A DNA stretch of 64,000 bases from Sipunculus nudus. Taxonomy: Eukaryota; Annelida; Sipuncula; Golfingiida; Sipunculidae. The notes under the pieces are model-generated. The model made no database searches and was not told the DNA's origin. It saw only the letters and a program-made list of their open reading frames with translations. The DNA lies in NCBI GenBank assembly GCA_026874595.1, contig CM049316.1, forward strand, positions 36,093,339 through 36,157,338. The letters run 5' to 3'. Shown here piece after piece: positions 34,586-46,445 of this stretch. The position numbers were made by a program, and so were the translations under genes. Each line of letters opens with the position of its first letter. Within the stretch, counting starts at the first letter, position 1.

Positions 34586-37502
34586 CCAAGGCAGTGCAGC
34601 TGATTGCCTAATACCACTTCATCTCGCTGACTATTTCTTCATTGCTCCAAGGCCACGTATAACTAAAGCTTGCCACGGGCATTTTATATGCGCGTTTTAT
34701 TAAGAAGAGCGTTTTTTATTCAATTAACATTCACGACATCGGGGAGCTTTTGGGATGCTGTGAATAACTAGAAATGATTGAAACAACACCTCTGTTATGG
34801 CCCTGCCATGTCTAAATTTCAAGATGGCTGACAGGCGGTCATACTGGATACCTGATAATTTCCTAATTCAAAAGCCCACATTCTCACGTGGGGGCAAAAC
34901 TAAAAAAATGCGATTTTTTGACAGTTTAGGATAAAATATCCGTGATTGAAATTCAAAGATGGCTGCCTGGTCCAAACTAAAAAATCAGGCGATCGTTCAA
35001 ATGTTTTTTTTTTAATTATTTCAGCTGTTTCAAGATGACCGTCTAAAAGCAAAATTGGATTTAAGATGATAACGAAGTTAAAGAGTGAAAATGATCAAAA
35101 AAGGACCAACTTTAAAATATCAAGGGGATGGTTCGAATTATTTCGGATACAATGGGCAAGATGAGTGTGATACCCGAACAGACGGATAGTAGGAGGAACT
35201 TTAAGACCAAAAAGCTATTAAATGAACGTTACTCGCTTAGGTGGGCCCTTATATATTCTAATATCAAACTGTTGATATATCACTTATCACAGTTTTTTTT
35301 TCAAAATTGTCTTTGTTTTTTAACCTAGCCAAAAATGAAAACAAATGTAAAATACTGTTGCAAGCATACAGACAGTGAAACAAGAAATGCCAAACAACCT
35401 CTGAGTTATACAATGTAACAGAATTCTCAATGGCCTTCCCATAACAAAGTGTGCGCCCTCTGGGATTCAGTAAAGGAATAACAACCGAAGCAGACACCCT
35501 CGACGCCTATTTATAGTCTGTTCTGAAAATATCGGATAAATATACAATGGGTATCGGGAGTTTTCTCAAAAGGCACGTGAAAAGTTGATTTTGTTATTTT
35601 GTAGCCATATTCAACTATATGAAAGACATTAAGTTTTTAAAAGTGTTTTCTTATCAGTCACCGTGTAATGATAAAGTTTCCAAATATCCTCAGACTAGTG
35701 TAAAATTTCAGTCTAAACTCTCCGTCTATCATTACAATATAGATTTTAGAGAAATTACAGAGATTACTCCTATAATCACTTTGCTCGACTCAAATGGAAA
35801 CGGCTCTAATTATAATACATTAACATATTTTTTAAATAATGACTTATATCTTCATCAGAATTTTTTATCTTTAAATTTGAAACCAGAGGAATGAAGGCAT
35901 TTCTAATTTGTCACTGCAATAAAGAACCAAAGAAAAGTTTGTTACCCTTATAAACCATCAATAAAAAACTTCATAACGTCTTGTGGAAAGAGACCCGAAT
36001 ATTATACTGATTTCTTCATAGATTCCTGTTTTCCTTACGAAGTATTTGTAAACCTTTCCGCCACACTGGTGACATCTGTTGACGACTACTAACACTGCGT
36101 GTTCGGGTACGTTATTTTGGCACGACAAATCGATCATATATTGTTTTATGCCAGTTAATTGAAAGTAATAAACCTAATACCTTAAACTTAATTAACCTTA
36201 GGCGTAAAAACTTACCCATCGTCGAGGCTGAGGTTTCTCTCGAATTTGCCATTTTGTATTTGTTCTGACATGACCACTTGGACCCGAGCGAAGCAATAAA
36301 ACATCATCCACAGTGCGCATGCTCGTCGAAAAGGGTTCATATTCAAAGGCCTGACGTTTAGATTTGACGGAACTCTCTGTCTTTGGAGGAGGACAGATGC
36401 CGCTGATTATAAGGTAGCATCAGTTATAAGAAAACAAACATTATATATATTCCATATATGTTACAGTATATTTTCTTTAAGCCCGCGTAACTAATATTCA
36501 TATAAACACCATTTATACATGAATAAAAGCTTAAAATGACCAATTTCAACGGGACGCTTTATGTATGGGGCACGTCTGACCATTAAATAACTGGACTTTC
36601 TTCGTTATTACAAAGGATCACGGATAAACCCAGCTTAGTTGCCAGTCTGAAATAACATGCAGTCACCGGATTATGGCAGACCTGCTAACTCTGAGGGAAT
36701 AAAGAAGTCGGTTTGTTGGCGGAATGGCATAAAATCAATTCAGTCAAAAGGGGAATTCCCTGTAGTTTATACAATCTTCAAGGGACATGGTGATAAAATA
36801 TCCCCCTGCTGGCAGCACGGCTCACACCCCTGTGTTAATAAATACAAATGGATGGTCATTCTTCACCGAGATCAAGAATAAAGACCCAGGAAGTCGCATT
36901 AGAGCCAATGATAACGTTATTGATGCGAGGCACAACAGTATGAGCATGAATAATTTAATATCAGGTTCATTTGCCCAGACGACGCCGGCCTGCCACTTGT
37001 GGTCACTGATCTTTATTTTAGATAATAAATTGTTTGGTCAATAGATTACACCTGGGATATGTCTAGCGATATATGCTAATCCCAGATACTGCTCTTCAGA
37101 ACGTTTAGGAATATGTATCTTTTGTTTGATACCATCATTATCCGTTTACATTAAATCGGAAGGAAGTTATGTGTGTACCGAATTTTGAATCAGTCCTGGA
37201 GTTGATCCAACACTTTTGGTTTTTTTTTCAACAGACTCTTGAATTATGTCAAAAGAACTGCATGTTTTTTTTTTTGTGGTAGAAAACATCACATCACAGC
37301 AGGTCATTAACCGTATTCGATTGATTTTGTTCTTTTAAAGGTACACATACATTTACAATAAAAAGTGTGTTATCTCTAGCCATTTGTTGAATTTGGTCGG
37401 ATACAACGGTACCTTCCCGGCACATGGACTTGCTATTTCCAATTCATCTGTTTTAGGTGTTGTAATGATTTTGTGTGTGAGAAAACACAATCCATCTGTA
37501 TA
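34586..37502. other. Spacer with weak features, no supported gene
   Basis: Two AAGATGGCTG motifs, near 34,821 and 34,956, resemble YY1-type sites and sit in loosely similar contexts, suggesting an old repeat. A frame of 91 codons at 35,619-35,894 (plus) starts with ATG and is followed within about 25 bp by AATAAA, but its composition (N, L, S, Y, K) is that of AT-rich spacer and no motif is seen. Frames at 36,657-37,044 overlap in two phases and are not convincing. Confidence 0.4.
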
Positions 37503-38240
37503 TGTTCACTAGGGCTGCGCGATATTAACGTTGTACACCTATGCGGCGATTCACATATTGCTAAGCGATACGGTTATCAAACATCGTTATTTTTCGATAT
37601 TTTGTTGGACGTACCTAAAACAATTTTTTTTTAAAAGTAAAATAATGTTCCTTAAAAATTAGGACATCAAAAGAGGCCAGGATTAGTGATACTCTAAAAG
37701 TGAAAGCCGCTACCGTATCTTCAGACGTTTAGTAGAAAATGTCTAAATAGGCCTGATATAACATAGATCCAAGGTCCGACCAAGGAAATTTGCATATCTG
37801 CTCAATGACATATTGGTTCACGAGAGATGTTATCTCTTAGCTAAAAGAAAGAAGTGCTGAACACAGTCATAATAATCAATCATTCATTAAAATCTGCAGG
37901 AAGATCAATTGTGGTAAAAGATAATATTATTATTGTTTAAGGACCGCCGTCTTGCGATATGGTACAAGGCTGTGGTTATTCACACCGTTGTTCCCTCTTT
38001 GTGCGAAAGCTACGTATAGTCCAGAATTCTCAAAATGGCAAGTTATTTTCACATGCAAGGCCTTAAGATTTTGATTTTAAAATGTTTTTTTTTTGTAATA
38101 TAAGCAACACAATAAGTACATGTAAGGACATTAGTGAGTAATATTGTCACATTTCGTGTCAATTGAAAAAAACTGGTCTGCGCAAACTTTGTTGATATCA
38201 TTGCAATTAACGTGACCAAGAAGATGATTAAATATAATAA

Positions 38241-38281
<41 letters not shown>

Positions 38282-38409
38282 ATAGAAACACGTATTTCCT
38301 ATAAATTTAATACAATGAAAATATCACAATACGTATCGCAATACGCTACCAAATACTGCAATATATCGCGATACGAAATTTGTAGGCGATACCCAGCCCC
38401 ACTGTTCAC
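37503..38409. mobile_element. Non-autonomous hAT-like element, about 0.89 kb
   Basis: The left end is TAGGGCTGCGCGATA and the right end, TAGGCGATACCCAGCCCCA, is its approximate inverse (GGGGCTGGGTATCGC in reverse complement). The element is flanked by TGTTCAC on both sides (about 37,503-37,509 and 38,403-38,409), a 7-bp match that fits the 8-bp target duplication of hAT elements with one mismatch. ATCGCGATACG-type motifs repeat near the right end. Inside is a (TA)n tract at about 38,242-38,279. No transposase is present; the frame at 38,049-38,291 is low-complexity. Confidence 0.75.
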
Positions 38410-41400
38410 CATAGCATGACGTGAACAGAGGTCTGGACTTGCGCATGCGCGAAAACCTGACAAACAAGATGAGATGCATGGAAGATGAAACACAGAACTA
38501 ACCGGGTTTAAGGTTGAAAAGTTGTAATTTGTGATATTGTGCCAAACGGGTGTCAGATGCGGTGAGCCATGTGTTTACGTGTAGAGACACTGATCGCGCA
38601 AGGTTCAAGGTAAATTTTATTTTATGTGCATGAGTAAGCAAATGGGTTCCATCCAAATACTGGCAGGTACCATAGTATGTAAAGTATTCGACGCTGTAGC
38701 ACATCGGCCAATCGGTGGTCCGTATTTTGCTCACGTGATTATAAGGAAATTATCACATCTTCTAATTAGTGAACTTCAGTGCTACGCTTAGTTACAACAC
38801 CATGATAACTTAATGAAAACGTGTGCCACGAACCGGCTGTGCTTCACGTGAACGACCAATCGAATGCCGCGAATGTTTACAAGTTTAGCGACATGTCGTA
38901 AAAAAAGCTTATTTTCGGTCCTCGCACTTGAAGTCCTCTAATGGCTCATACAAGAACCACATGTCACACTATATTTACTTTGATCTGTGAGACCCAGATG
39001 TGTTTGTATTTGTCGCGGTACATGGCATGATACCGGCGGTGGTATTACTTATATAATAACATGATTTGTCATTTAATCTCGAACGACATTACAAGGTTTT
39101 CTTGAACAATAATTTGCCATTGGGCTAATTTGCCATGCAGTTTTATGAGGTTTTCCTGCGTAAAAGGATATTAATGAACCAATTAAAGCTACATACCAAA
39201 CGACAGGCCACAAATAGGATGTCATAATTGTTCAGATGTTTTGTGACATATCTTTCACCATAATCAGTTTAATTGACATACCTTTTGCCATCATCAGTTA
39301 ACTTGGCTTCACACTTTTTGTCGCCAGCGCTGACGTGCTAAGACACAACAAATACCGGGCTAATAAAGGAAAAAGTGATGAGGTCGTAAAACATTCTAGC
39401 AGTCCCGAGACCAAGAGTAATTTGAAATATCGTCTAAAATTCATAATTTCGTATCTGCCGTTAAAAGGGTTAGAAAGGATTTAAATCTTCTCTCAAATAT
39501 ATAAACCCTGGTTTTCAGAAATTCTAAAATTCAGTAAACAGCTATAATTGATTTTATTAATTTCGGTATTTATAAATATAGTTCGGACAAAGGAGTGTTA
39601 TACTCCTTATCCATAGATATTGCAAGCACAGACTGTTATGGGTGTACATTTGTATGTATTTTTATTATATATGTGTGTGTTATGCGACAGAAAGCGTCAG
39701 AGAAATACCATATGTTTGAAAAGCCAAAGGTGGCTTTTTCAGACATCCAAAATCTTTTATATTGAAGGAAAAATAAATTACTGCTGACGTTTAACTGGCA
39801 AGACTGACTTCTCTGGGATACATATCCGATCAGAGCTTAGTATTAAAAAGTACTCGCGCCGCAGGGTCAAGGGATGAAGTCTTGTAGTTCAAGCAAGATA
39901 GACTCGGGAACTGAATGTATACGATGGCGATCACGTGACCTCCGCTCTCCATCACGGCATGGGTCGGACTCTGTTCTTTTAATCAGGCGTGATGCAATAT
40001 GTGTCCCTATTTTTAACTGAAGGGATTCCTAAGACCACACAAGAATAAATAAATAAATAAATAAATAAATTGCTTTACAGACTCTCAGACCAAAATATGG
40101 AGCGATTGGAGAATTTTTTTCATCCCCCCCCCGCCCCCGCCGTACGGAGTCGGGGCTTTTAGGGTTTGATGAGTTTAATTCTATATTAATATTTGCGTCC
40201 AGATATTTTATGCCCCCTTAGTTCACAATCGTTATTCTTGCGGCACATTTGCTCCTCCGAACAGTCGTGAATATACGACTTGGCACGCTGATCATAGAAT
40301 CTCTAATGTCAAAGAGCTAAAGTGGCGTTACCCTCAGAAGAGAGAGCCCAATGGCAACAGTCAGAGCGGCTGTAGAGGCTCTTTCGAGGTTTGTCGTGAA
40401 AATCAGGACAAGCTTTTAAATGTTTTCGCAGGTCTGTGGGGTCTTGCCGAGGTTTATTTCTCTCCAAAAGATCAAAACATGGCCCCCATGTACACTTTGG
40501 CTATCATACAAGGGTAAACTAAAGGGCCATAATTGCGAAGACTTTTTGGGCAAAATAAACTAGGTTTTAAATAAGGACACAAAACGACAAGTTGAAATTG
40601 AAAGTTGAGTGTCTAAAATCTCCTGATCTCAATCAATTTGTTTTCACTTTTTTATTATCTGTGATGCCAACCATTATCTCTAAAGGCAACAGTATACGGT
40701 CAAATTAATTGTACATTCAGTAAGAAGAAAATACCACTCTTTCAGGATATTCTTATTTTGACACCATTCATAATGTTGTATGGTTATCGAGAGCCGGGAG
40801 GGGTCACGACAAACTATAAAGTAATTTACGAGATTGAATCCGAAAGCAACGGTGCAAGATAATGCACAGGGGTTTCTACATAAATCAGTGGTGTTGGTAC
40901 AAATTTAGTTAAATTGTTTCATTAATTCATCACATTATAAGCACATGAATGTTTTATGACAAGGAATTTATTAAATTAGTAACATTTCTTTGACATGCGA
41001 ATGCGAGTCTAAACTAAAGACTTTTTTTTAATTGCTACAAATTCTGATTTGTAAGTTTGACAAAAGAGACAAACAGTCTCTGTCGTCCATCAATTCTGAC
41101 AGTAAACGTTTGTTTAAAAAAAAAAGAAACCTCTTGCCAGACACACCTTGAACGATGGAGGACAACAAGTGAAAAAGGGATCATTTGGTGTATTCAAAGT
41201 TTTTGTTATAATTTTGTCAAAACGCACTGCATGGCGCGTGATTTGTAAAATAATTATGAATTATGTTCATTAATTACGACTAAGAATAATGCAGTTAAGT
41301 TCGGGGAAAAGACCAAGAAATTTGTTTCCAATTTGTAACCACATCTTCGACGTAAAACAATCACAAATACCGAATCAAATTTTCTACAGCTTCACAAGCA

Positions 41401-41873
41401 AATTAATCAAGCATGAATAAACCCGAATGCCATATCGCATGTTCTTCTTTTATTACACAAACTCAATTGTATTGCATGGATTATTAATTTTGATGTTTAT
41501 GAAATCAAATTTTGTAAATTTGTCCTTTTCATTTGGAACTGTTATTGATTATGATGCCATCATTCACCTATATTCAAATTTTCTCTGAATAATAGTTCAG
41601 GCAAAGTTTAAAATCCCACGATGTAAAGGTTTATTATGATAAGCATTCATTGTTTTTATCAATGATAACGACATATTATGTAACTTATCATAAAAGGTTA
41701 TAACATTTTTGTTTACACATACCCTGCAAAAGTTGGTTCCAAAAGGTTTAGAATTTTTTATCATGCTTTTCTTTTTCTAATTCCACTCTGATCCGCTCAT
41801 TTCCAATTAGACAAGCACTCTCTTTGCATGATGTGCCATAGTTCGAACGATGAAGTGTCAGTTAACCGGGTAC
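38410..41873. other. Spacer with a possible promoter-like stretch
   Basis: No gene is supported over 3.4 kb. At 38,700-38,880 two CCAAT motifs (GGCCAATCGG, GACCAATCGA) and two palindromic TCACGTGA E-boxes lie within about 160 bp. Another TCACGTGA is near 39,932. (AAAT)n lies at 40,042-40,070 and a C-rich run at about 40,124-40,140. Frames at 38,299-38,734 (minus) and 41,057-41,248 (plus) have no recognisable motif. Confidence 0.4.
38700..38880. promoter_or_regulatory. CCAAT plus E-box pair, promoter-like
   Basis: Near 38,705 the order is CCAATCGG then TCACGTGA; near 38,845 it is TCACGTGA then CCAATCGA. The two pairs therefore mirror each other. The stretch is less AT-rich than its surroundings. 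CCAAT is bound by NF-Y and CACGTG by bHLH-leucine-zipper factors in animals. No start site or attached exon could be identified, so function is speculative. Confidence 0.25.
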
Positions 41874-41977
41874 CAGTTGGACGGTTCCATTTGCATGTTT
41901 CATAGTTTGACGTGTCCAACCGGGAGGGACGCAGCAGGGATGGTAGAATTCATGTCGTCTTAATGGATCCCGTCCAT
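41874..41977 (-). CDS. Candidate exon, methyl-CpG-binding-domain-like
   Basis: On the minus strand an acceptor GGTGTTTCCACAG is followed by 104 bp open in one frame and then a donor CCAACTG|GTACCC. The encoded segment includes DPLRRHEFYHP, CC and VPPGWTRQTMKHANGTVQL. A proline followed by GW-x-R and a basic stretch resembles the opening strands of the methyl-CpG-binding (MBD/TAM) fold, where a tyrosine and SP-x-G would follow in the next exon. That next part was not found in this window. The larger open frame (41,862-42,101) upstream of the acceptor has an unremarkable, AT-rich-type composition, consistent with intron. The family assignment is tentative: length and motif are too short for certainty. 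Confidence 0.35.
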
Positions 41978-42494
41978 CTGTGGAAACACCGTTCGAAATG
42001 TCTTTGTGACAATGTTTTAGATCATTGTAGCTTTTGGTCCCGCTTATTGTAGTTTTCATAGAAATTAGCAAATATATATTTTCTAAAGGCTGCAGGTACA
42101 TATTATTTTACTTAGTAGGTTTGTTTGTTTACAGCTATAGAAGCGATAAAGAGATATTGATGAACTTTGGGGAGACCCAATTAGTACATCAACGAACCAA
42201 CACCTTTTAGACTGAAGAGGTCGTCCGGATCACCATACTTTATTTATCATTACGATAAAGGGTCATTTATTTATCCCGAACTTATCACTTGAAAAATGGC
42301 ATAAAAATAAAGTGACCCGTCAGTTATGTTGAATTAAACAGTTGTTGAATGGCTCGAGCCTTATGTTTATTCACATAAACTTTTCTAGGGCTTTTTCTAC
42401 GCAACTTTGGTACATGAAAAACTGACGTTGTTTCTTTAGGTAACAATCATATGACATTTGACCTGTTTACCAGTTTGTTATGACATACATGTTA
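41978..42494. other. Spacer, no gene
   Basis: Nothing supported apart from the possible upstream intron of the MBD-like exon. Confidence 0.4.
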
Positions 42495-43430
42495 TTACAA
42501 TCTAATACTAATAAAGGAGGTTAGTCCACTTTTGTAGTCAATGTTCTTTCAAACCGCGTTGCGTATGACACCGTGCTATACCTTATTTTAAAAGTTATTG
42601 TGCCCACACTGACCTCGCCGATATGAGAATAAACAATTTCAATAAACACATTATTTTGAGTGATTTTCCGTGTTTTCAAAATTGCGTCGAGGTTACCACC
42701 GAAAACAGCCGAACTGACTTCGGCAAAGACCGGAATTCCTGCGTCGGGGCTTGGTGATCTGGTTTTTCACAGCGCATGATTAAGGTTTATTGTGCATATG
42801 CTGTCAGTGACGGATTTATGCAAGTTAAGCCTGACATTTGACCAAATCGCTGACCCAAATCTATGGTCAGTAAAAGAGTAAAACATATCTCGAAATCCCT
42901 TGGCATTAATTTCTTATAGCCCGATTTAATCGGACTTTATATTATTAGGACTTGCCATATACTTTCGGTATCCAGGATTTTTTGCAGGAAGGGGTCAAAG
43001 GGTGTCATGCATAAAAATTGTCTAAAAGGGTGTTGGTTAAGAGCGGGGGGGGTCACGACCCCCAAAACCCCATGTCATGCATAAGATTTGCATAAGACAC
43101 CCCCCCCACTCGGACCCGCGCATGAATATGACAGGGGTACCTAACATCAATCTATCTTTCATATGTTTAATAATAATAATATATGTTACAAGTCAACCAT
43201 CTTCGAAAATCTGATTGCCCCTGCGTCCCATTCCGTTCGTAAATGTTAACATCACTGACCAGGTCTTCTAGCTAACATACCGATGCATGAATTTCTTGCC
43301 ACGAGCAGCGTGCCACAAAACAAATGTAGAAATATTTGTACATATTTAAAAAAAAAATAAATGTAGAAATATTTGTACATATTTTTTTGAGAGATCATCC
43401 TACTGAAACTAATTTTATTTTAACTTTCAA
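42495..43430 (+). repeat. Dispersed repeat C, copy 2
   Basis: This copy aligns in two blocks to 51,500-52,370. Block one (about 42,495-42,900) shares AATCTAATACT, AAACCGCGTTGCG, CTCGCCGATAT, CTTGGTGATCT and GCCTGACATTTGACCAA. Block two (about 43,180-43,400) shares ATCTTCGAAAATCTGA, ACATACCGATG and CTTGCCAC-AG-GTGCCACAAAA. Between the blocks each copy has different sequence: here a C/G-rich GGGTCACGACCCCC stretch at about 42,970-43,130. The hairpin GCCGAA-CTGAC-TTCGGC is at 42,708-42,724. Within block two AAATGTAGAAATATTTGTAC is duplicated (about 43,322 and 43,362). No coding capacity was seen. Confidence 0.8.
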
Positions 43431-44159
43431 AATGAAAAGAAAATTGAGCAAACATGCCTGATCTAAATTAATACACCGAGTCCCGATAAAAACCCGCGCT
43501 TACTGGTTATATCAGCTAGTCATGTATAATATATATTGATTAAATATTAAAACTAAGACATTCAAATATATTAAAAGTAAATTCTCTTAATCGGGGGTAT
43601 AGTAAATGTAACTTAAACCAGGGGCGCTAGTGGGGGTATAAATAATTCATGGAAAGTGACCTTCAGTTTGGCTGACCCGAGGGCTGGCACGTCCGAGACC
43701 CTTTGGGTGTTTTACGGTAGATTGCACGTGGTTGGGTCGTTTGCATTGATGGATTGGCGCCAGCTGCACTTGGACGTCTTTTGGATGTGCTATTGTTACA
43801 GGGAATCGTCTAGCCCATGGATAGCTCTAGTGATATAGAGGCTAACTGTATAAGGTGTTTCCCCTGAGTAATTGTTTTTCACAATGATAAATCATTTTTA
43901 AAGAAAAAGACCGGTTCAAAGCGTAAGCGCTTTGGGTCGGGCAGACGCAACTATGCGTCATTGATGACTGGTTTCGATGACATACGCTCTCCTGTTTCGC
44001 AAGATGGTGGGTTTTATATTTCTGCGTCATTATATTTTTACCGTCATGTGGTTTACACGTAAACACAAATCAAATTATATTGTCCGTATTAGCGTCGTGC
44101 TGCAAATTTAAACAAACATAAATAAAGTCTCTTAATACTGAAACAATGTTGCGTTTTCA
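43431..44159. other. Spacer, no supported gene
   Basis: Frames at 43,656-43,838 (plus) and its antisense look less AT-biased than usual, but no motif or clear splice pair supports either. Confidence 0.4.
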
Positions 44160-44219
44160 TATTAGTGTATAAATTTTTGTATAAATTTGTATAAATTTTG
44201 TATAAATTAGTGTATAAAT
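44160..44219. repeat. TGTATAAATT minisatellite
   Basis: Five imperfect copies of a 10-12 bp unit, TGTATAAATTT, lie in about 60 bp. Confidence 0.85.
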
Positions 44220-44232
44220 CTTCTGGCCATAG

Positions 44233-44481
44233 TTAAATTACATGCTTTAGCCTAAGCTGGCGTAAGCATGGCCAATGAACGCTTTGTATCATCATTTTTT
44301 TAATGAAAAATAGAATGATGGACCAAGAGATCGACGTTTGAGAAGATGCAAAAACAGGCCACCAGCGATGCGTGAATCGGTAGACGGGTTCCGCGATCAA
44401 GCGAGATATGCTGACTCCGTCTGTCTTTGACAGGGTGTTGGACAGGTCTAAAATATGAATCTCAATGTCATTTTCGTTCAC
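44233..44481 (-). CDS. Unidentified reading frame, possible exon or pseudogene
   Basis: The minus-strand frame encodes NENDIEIHILDLSNTLSK, then SISRLIAEPVYRFTHRWWPVF and a hydrophobic SISWSIILFF before a low-complexity end. Composition and codon use look more like real protein than most frames nearby. Just upstream, in another frame, an ATG (about 44,521) opens MLRHYELASLLTS before a stop, so a frameshift or small intron between the two would join them. I do not recognise the protein and see no clear splice sites. It could be a decayed gene or chance. Confidence 0.25.
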   Translation of the reverse strand: MNENDIEIHILDLSNTLSKTDGVSISRLIAEPVYRFTHRWWPVFASSQTSISWSIILFFIKKMMIQSVHWPCLRQLRLKHVI

Positions 44482-45428
44482 GACGTCAACAGACTTGCCA
44501 ATTCATAGTGCCTCAGCATGGTGCCGTCGGTGCGGTTATTTGAATTTCAGTAACAAGTTCCATGATGTGAAGGATATCAAATAAAGATATCAGAAGAGAT
44601 GTCTTCGGCTTGTCCAGGTAATATATAAAATATACCTATCAACATGGGTAAACTTTTATCTTTATATATAAAATGATAGGACAAATAACGAAGGGCTTAT
44701 GTATACCAGTTACAGTGTGTATTAGATGTTTGCTATCGCCGAGCGGTCACTTGAATTTAGGACAAGGTCATTAGTAAATAGCCGTAAGTCCACCCAAAAA
44801 CATTTTGACCCAAATATGGAAATAAACCAATCAACCCCTATAAGCTTCCCCATCCTACGGGGAAAGACTTAAATGTTTTAACTATAATAGCAAATGTAAA
44901 TATGTTGCAGCAGAGACGATTCAGTCTAGAGGCAAAGTGACAGCTAAGTAGGGGAAAGCATTCTAACAATTAATTGAATTTATCTTACGGTTCTTTATCA
45001 TTGATGAACCTGTCTGTTTGTCTGAATGTAATTGGGCACAAGTGGACTGATGCCTCTTCGCATCAATCAGTGTCCTTTTTGACCAGGTCTTTCAATTAAT
45101 TATCGGGATTAAATAGAGTGATGGGTATCGCTCATGGCAAATCAGAATAAAACAAGTAAAAGCGCTTTCTAGCCTCAAACTGTCACGTTGATAATCAGCA
45201 GTAGGATGTCGTCATCCACAGGTGTCCGTGGACTTGTTGTAATGTAATTTACAGACGCAGTGCCAGTCATGTAAGACAAGGTGGATTTAAGAGCACAAAT
45301 CCCTTATCTCCCGTATTAGGTCCTTCTGCTCTCAGTTCATGTTGGCCGAATACAAAAGTTTCTCAGACACCACTCTGGTTCGCAGGATCTGTAACTCTTT
45401 TTCATCTTTATCTATATCTTTATCGTTA
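44482..45428. other. Spacer, no gene
   Basis: Nothing supported. Confidence 0.5.
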
Positions 45429-45444
45429 TCTCTCTCTCTCTCTC

Positions 45445-45527
<83 letters not shown>

Positions 45528-45540
45528 GTCTCAGTCTCTC

Positions 45541-45627
<87 letters not shown>

Positions 45628-45628
45628 T
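45429..45628. repeat. Compound (TC)n(TA)n(TCTG)n microsatellite
   Basis: The order is TC tract, TA tract (about 45,488-45,524), TCTG tract (about 45,540-45,566), TC tract and TA tract (about 45,611-45,626), in about 200 bp. Frames on both strands across it are low-complexity. Confidence 0.95.
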
Positions 45629-46445
45629 AAATATCTTACGCGCGCACAAACCATGACTAAACCTTAAATATATAAGGTCCCCATGCAGGTTCCGAAAAGG
45701 GGGTTCCGGGCCGTACAAATTGGTCTGAAACTCTCCACATAGATTGTTTCGGCTAAAAAATGGGCACTGGGGTGAGGGGGCGGGATGGGGGGGGGGGGGG
45801 GGGGGGATAGATGTCGTTGGTTGTCTATCACTTGCGAACTTTGCTCTGATCAAAGGTTAATTAAGGAAAATCAGAGCTGCATAGCTGGGGCGAACAAGGA
45901 CAGAACCTAGCGATAATGGGAGAAAGGCTACGGAGGGTACTACCTTGGAATCAAGTATAAATATGAGGAAATCTGCCACCAGGGGCAATCACTCGTACCA
46001 AAGGTTAGTTTCGGAAAATAAGCCAAAACTGTGAATAAGAGCAAACACGGACAGAAAGGAAAAAAAAAGGCGAAAAAAGGGGGATATATTGTGGATGATT
46101 TTGCCCTCGATGGGACGTGAGGAATGAAAAATGGCCAAAATTAAAAATTTAGAAATAGACTCATCCCCTACCGGATGAGGCCTGACAAAGAGTTTTGACA
46201 TACAACATATAAAACATTATATTTCTGTGGATAAAACTGTAATAAGATTATGTGTTTTTTTTTATCATGACATCTTTCTCGGCAAGACCGTTCTGATCTT
46301 TCACTTCGAGATACATGTGAAATGGCCTGAAATTTGCGAAAAACCCTTACTATACGTCAATTCTTTAACACCAACCCAACTTATATGGGACACTTTTTTC
46401 TAGGCAGTGTTCACAAAATGAATGACCAGGCTCATGATATTGTAA
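45629..46445. other. Spacer with a long G run
   Basis: A run of about 18 G lies near 45,789-45,806 inside a G-rich stretch beginning GGGGTGAGGGGGCGG. The context does not match MITE families A or B. No gene is supported; frames at 45,590-45,853 and 45,989-46,201 (minus) are not convincing. Confidence 0.45.

Noticed and set aside
34821-34967. YY1 sites as a promoter
   Set aside because: Two AAGATGGCTG motifs lie in loosely similar surroundings and look like an old repeat; no start site or exon nearby.
35619-35894. Short gene of 91 codons followed by AATAAA
   Set aside because: AATAAA is common in AT-rich DNA and the N/L/S/Y/K-rich product carries no motif; left as a remark only.
45339-45656. 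105-codon plus-strand frame
   Set aside because: It is produced by TC, TA and TCTG microsatellites.
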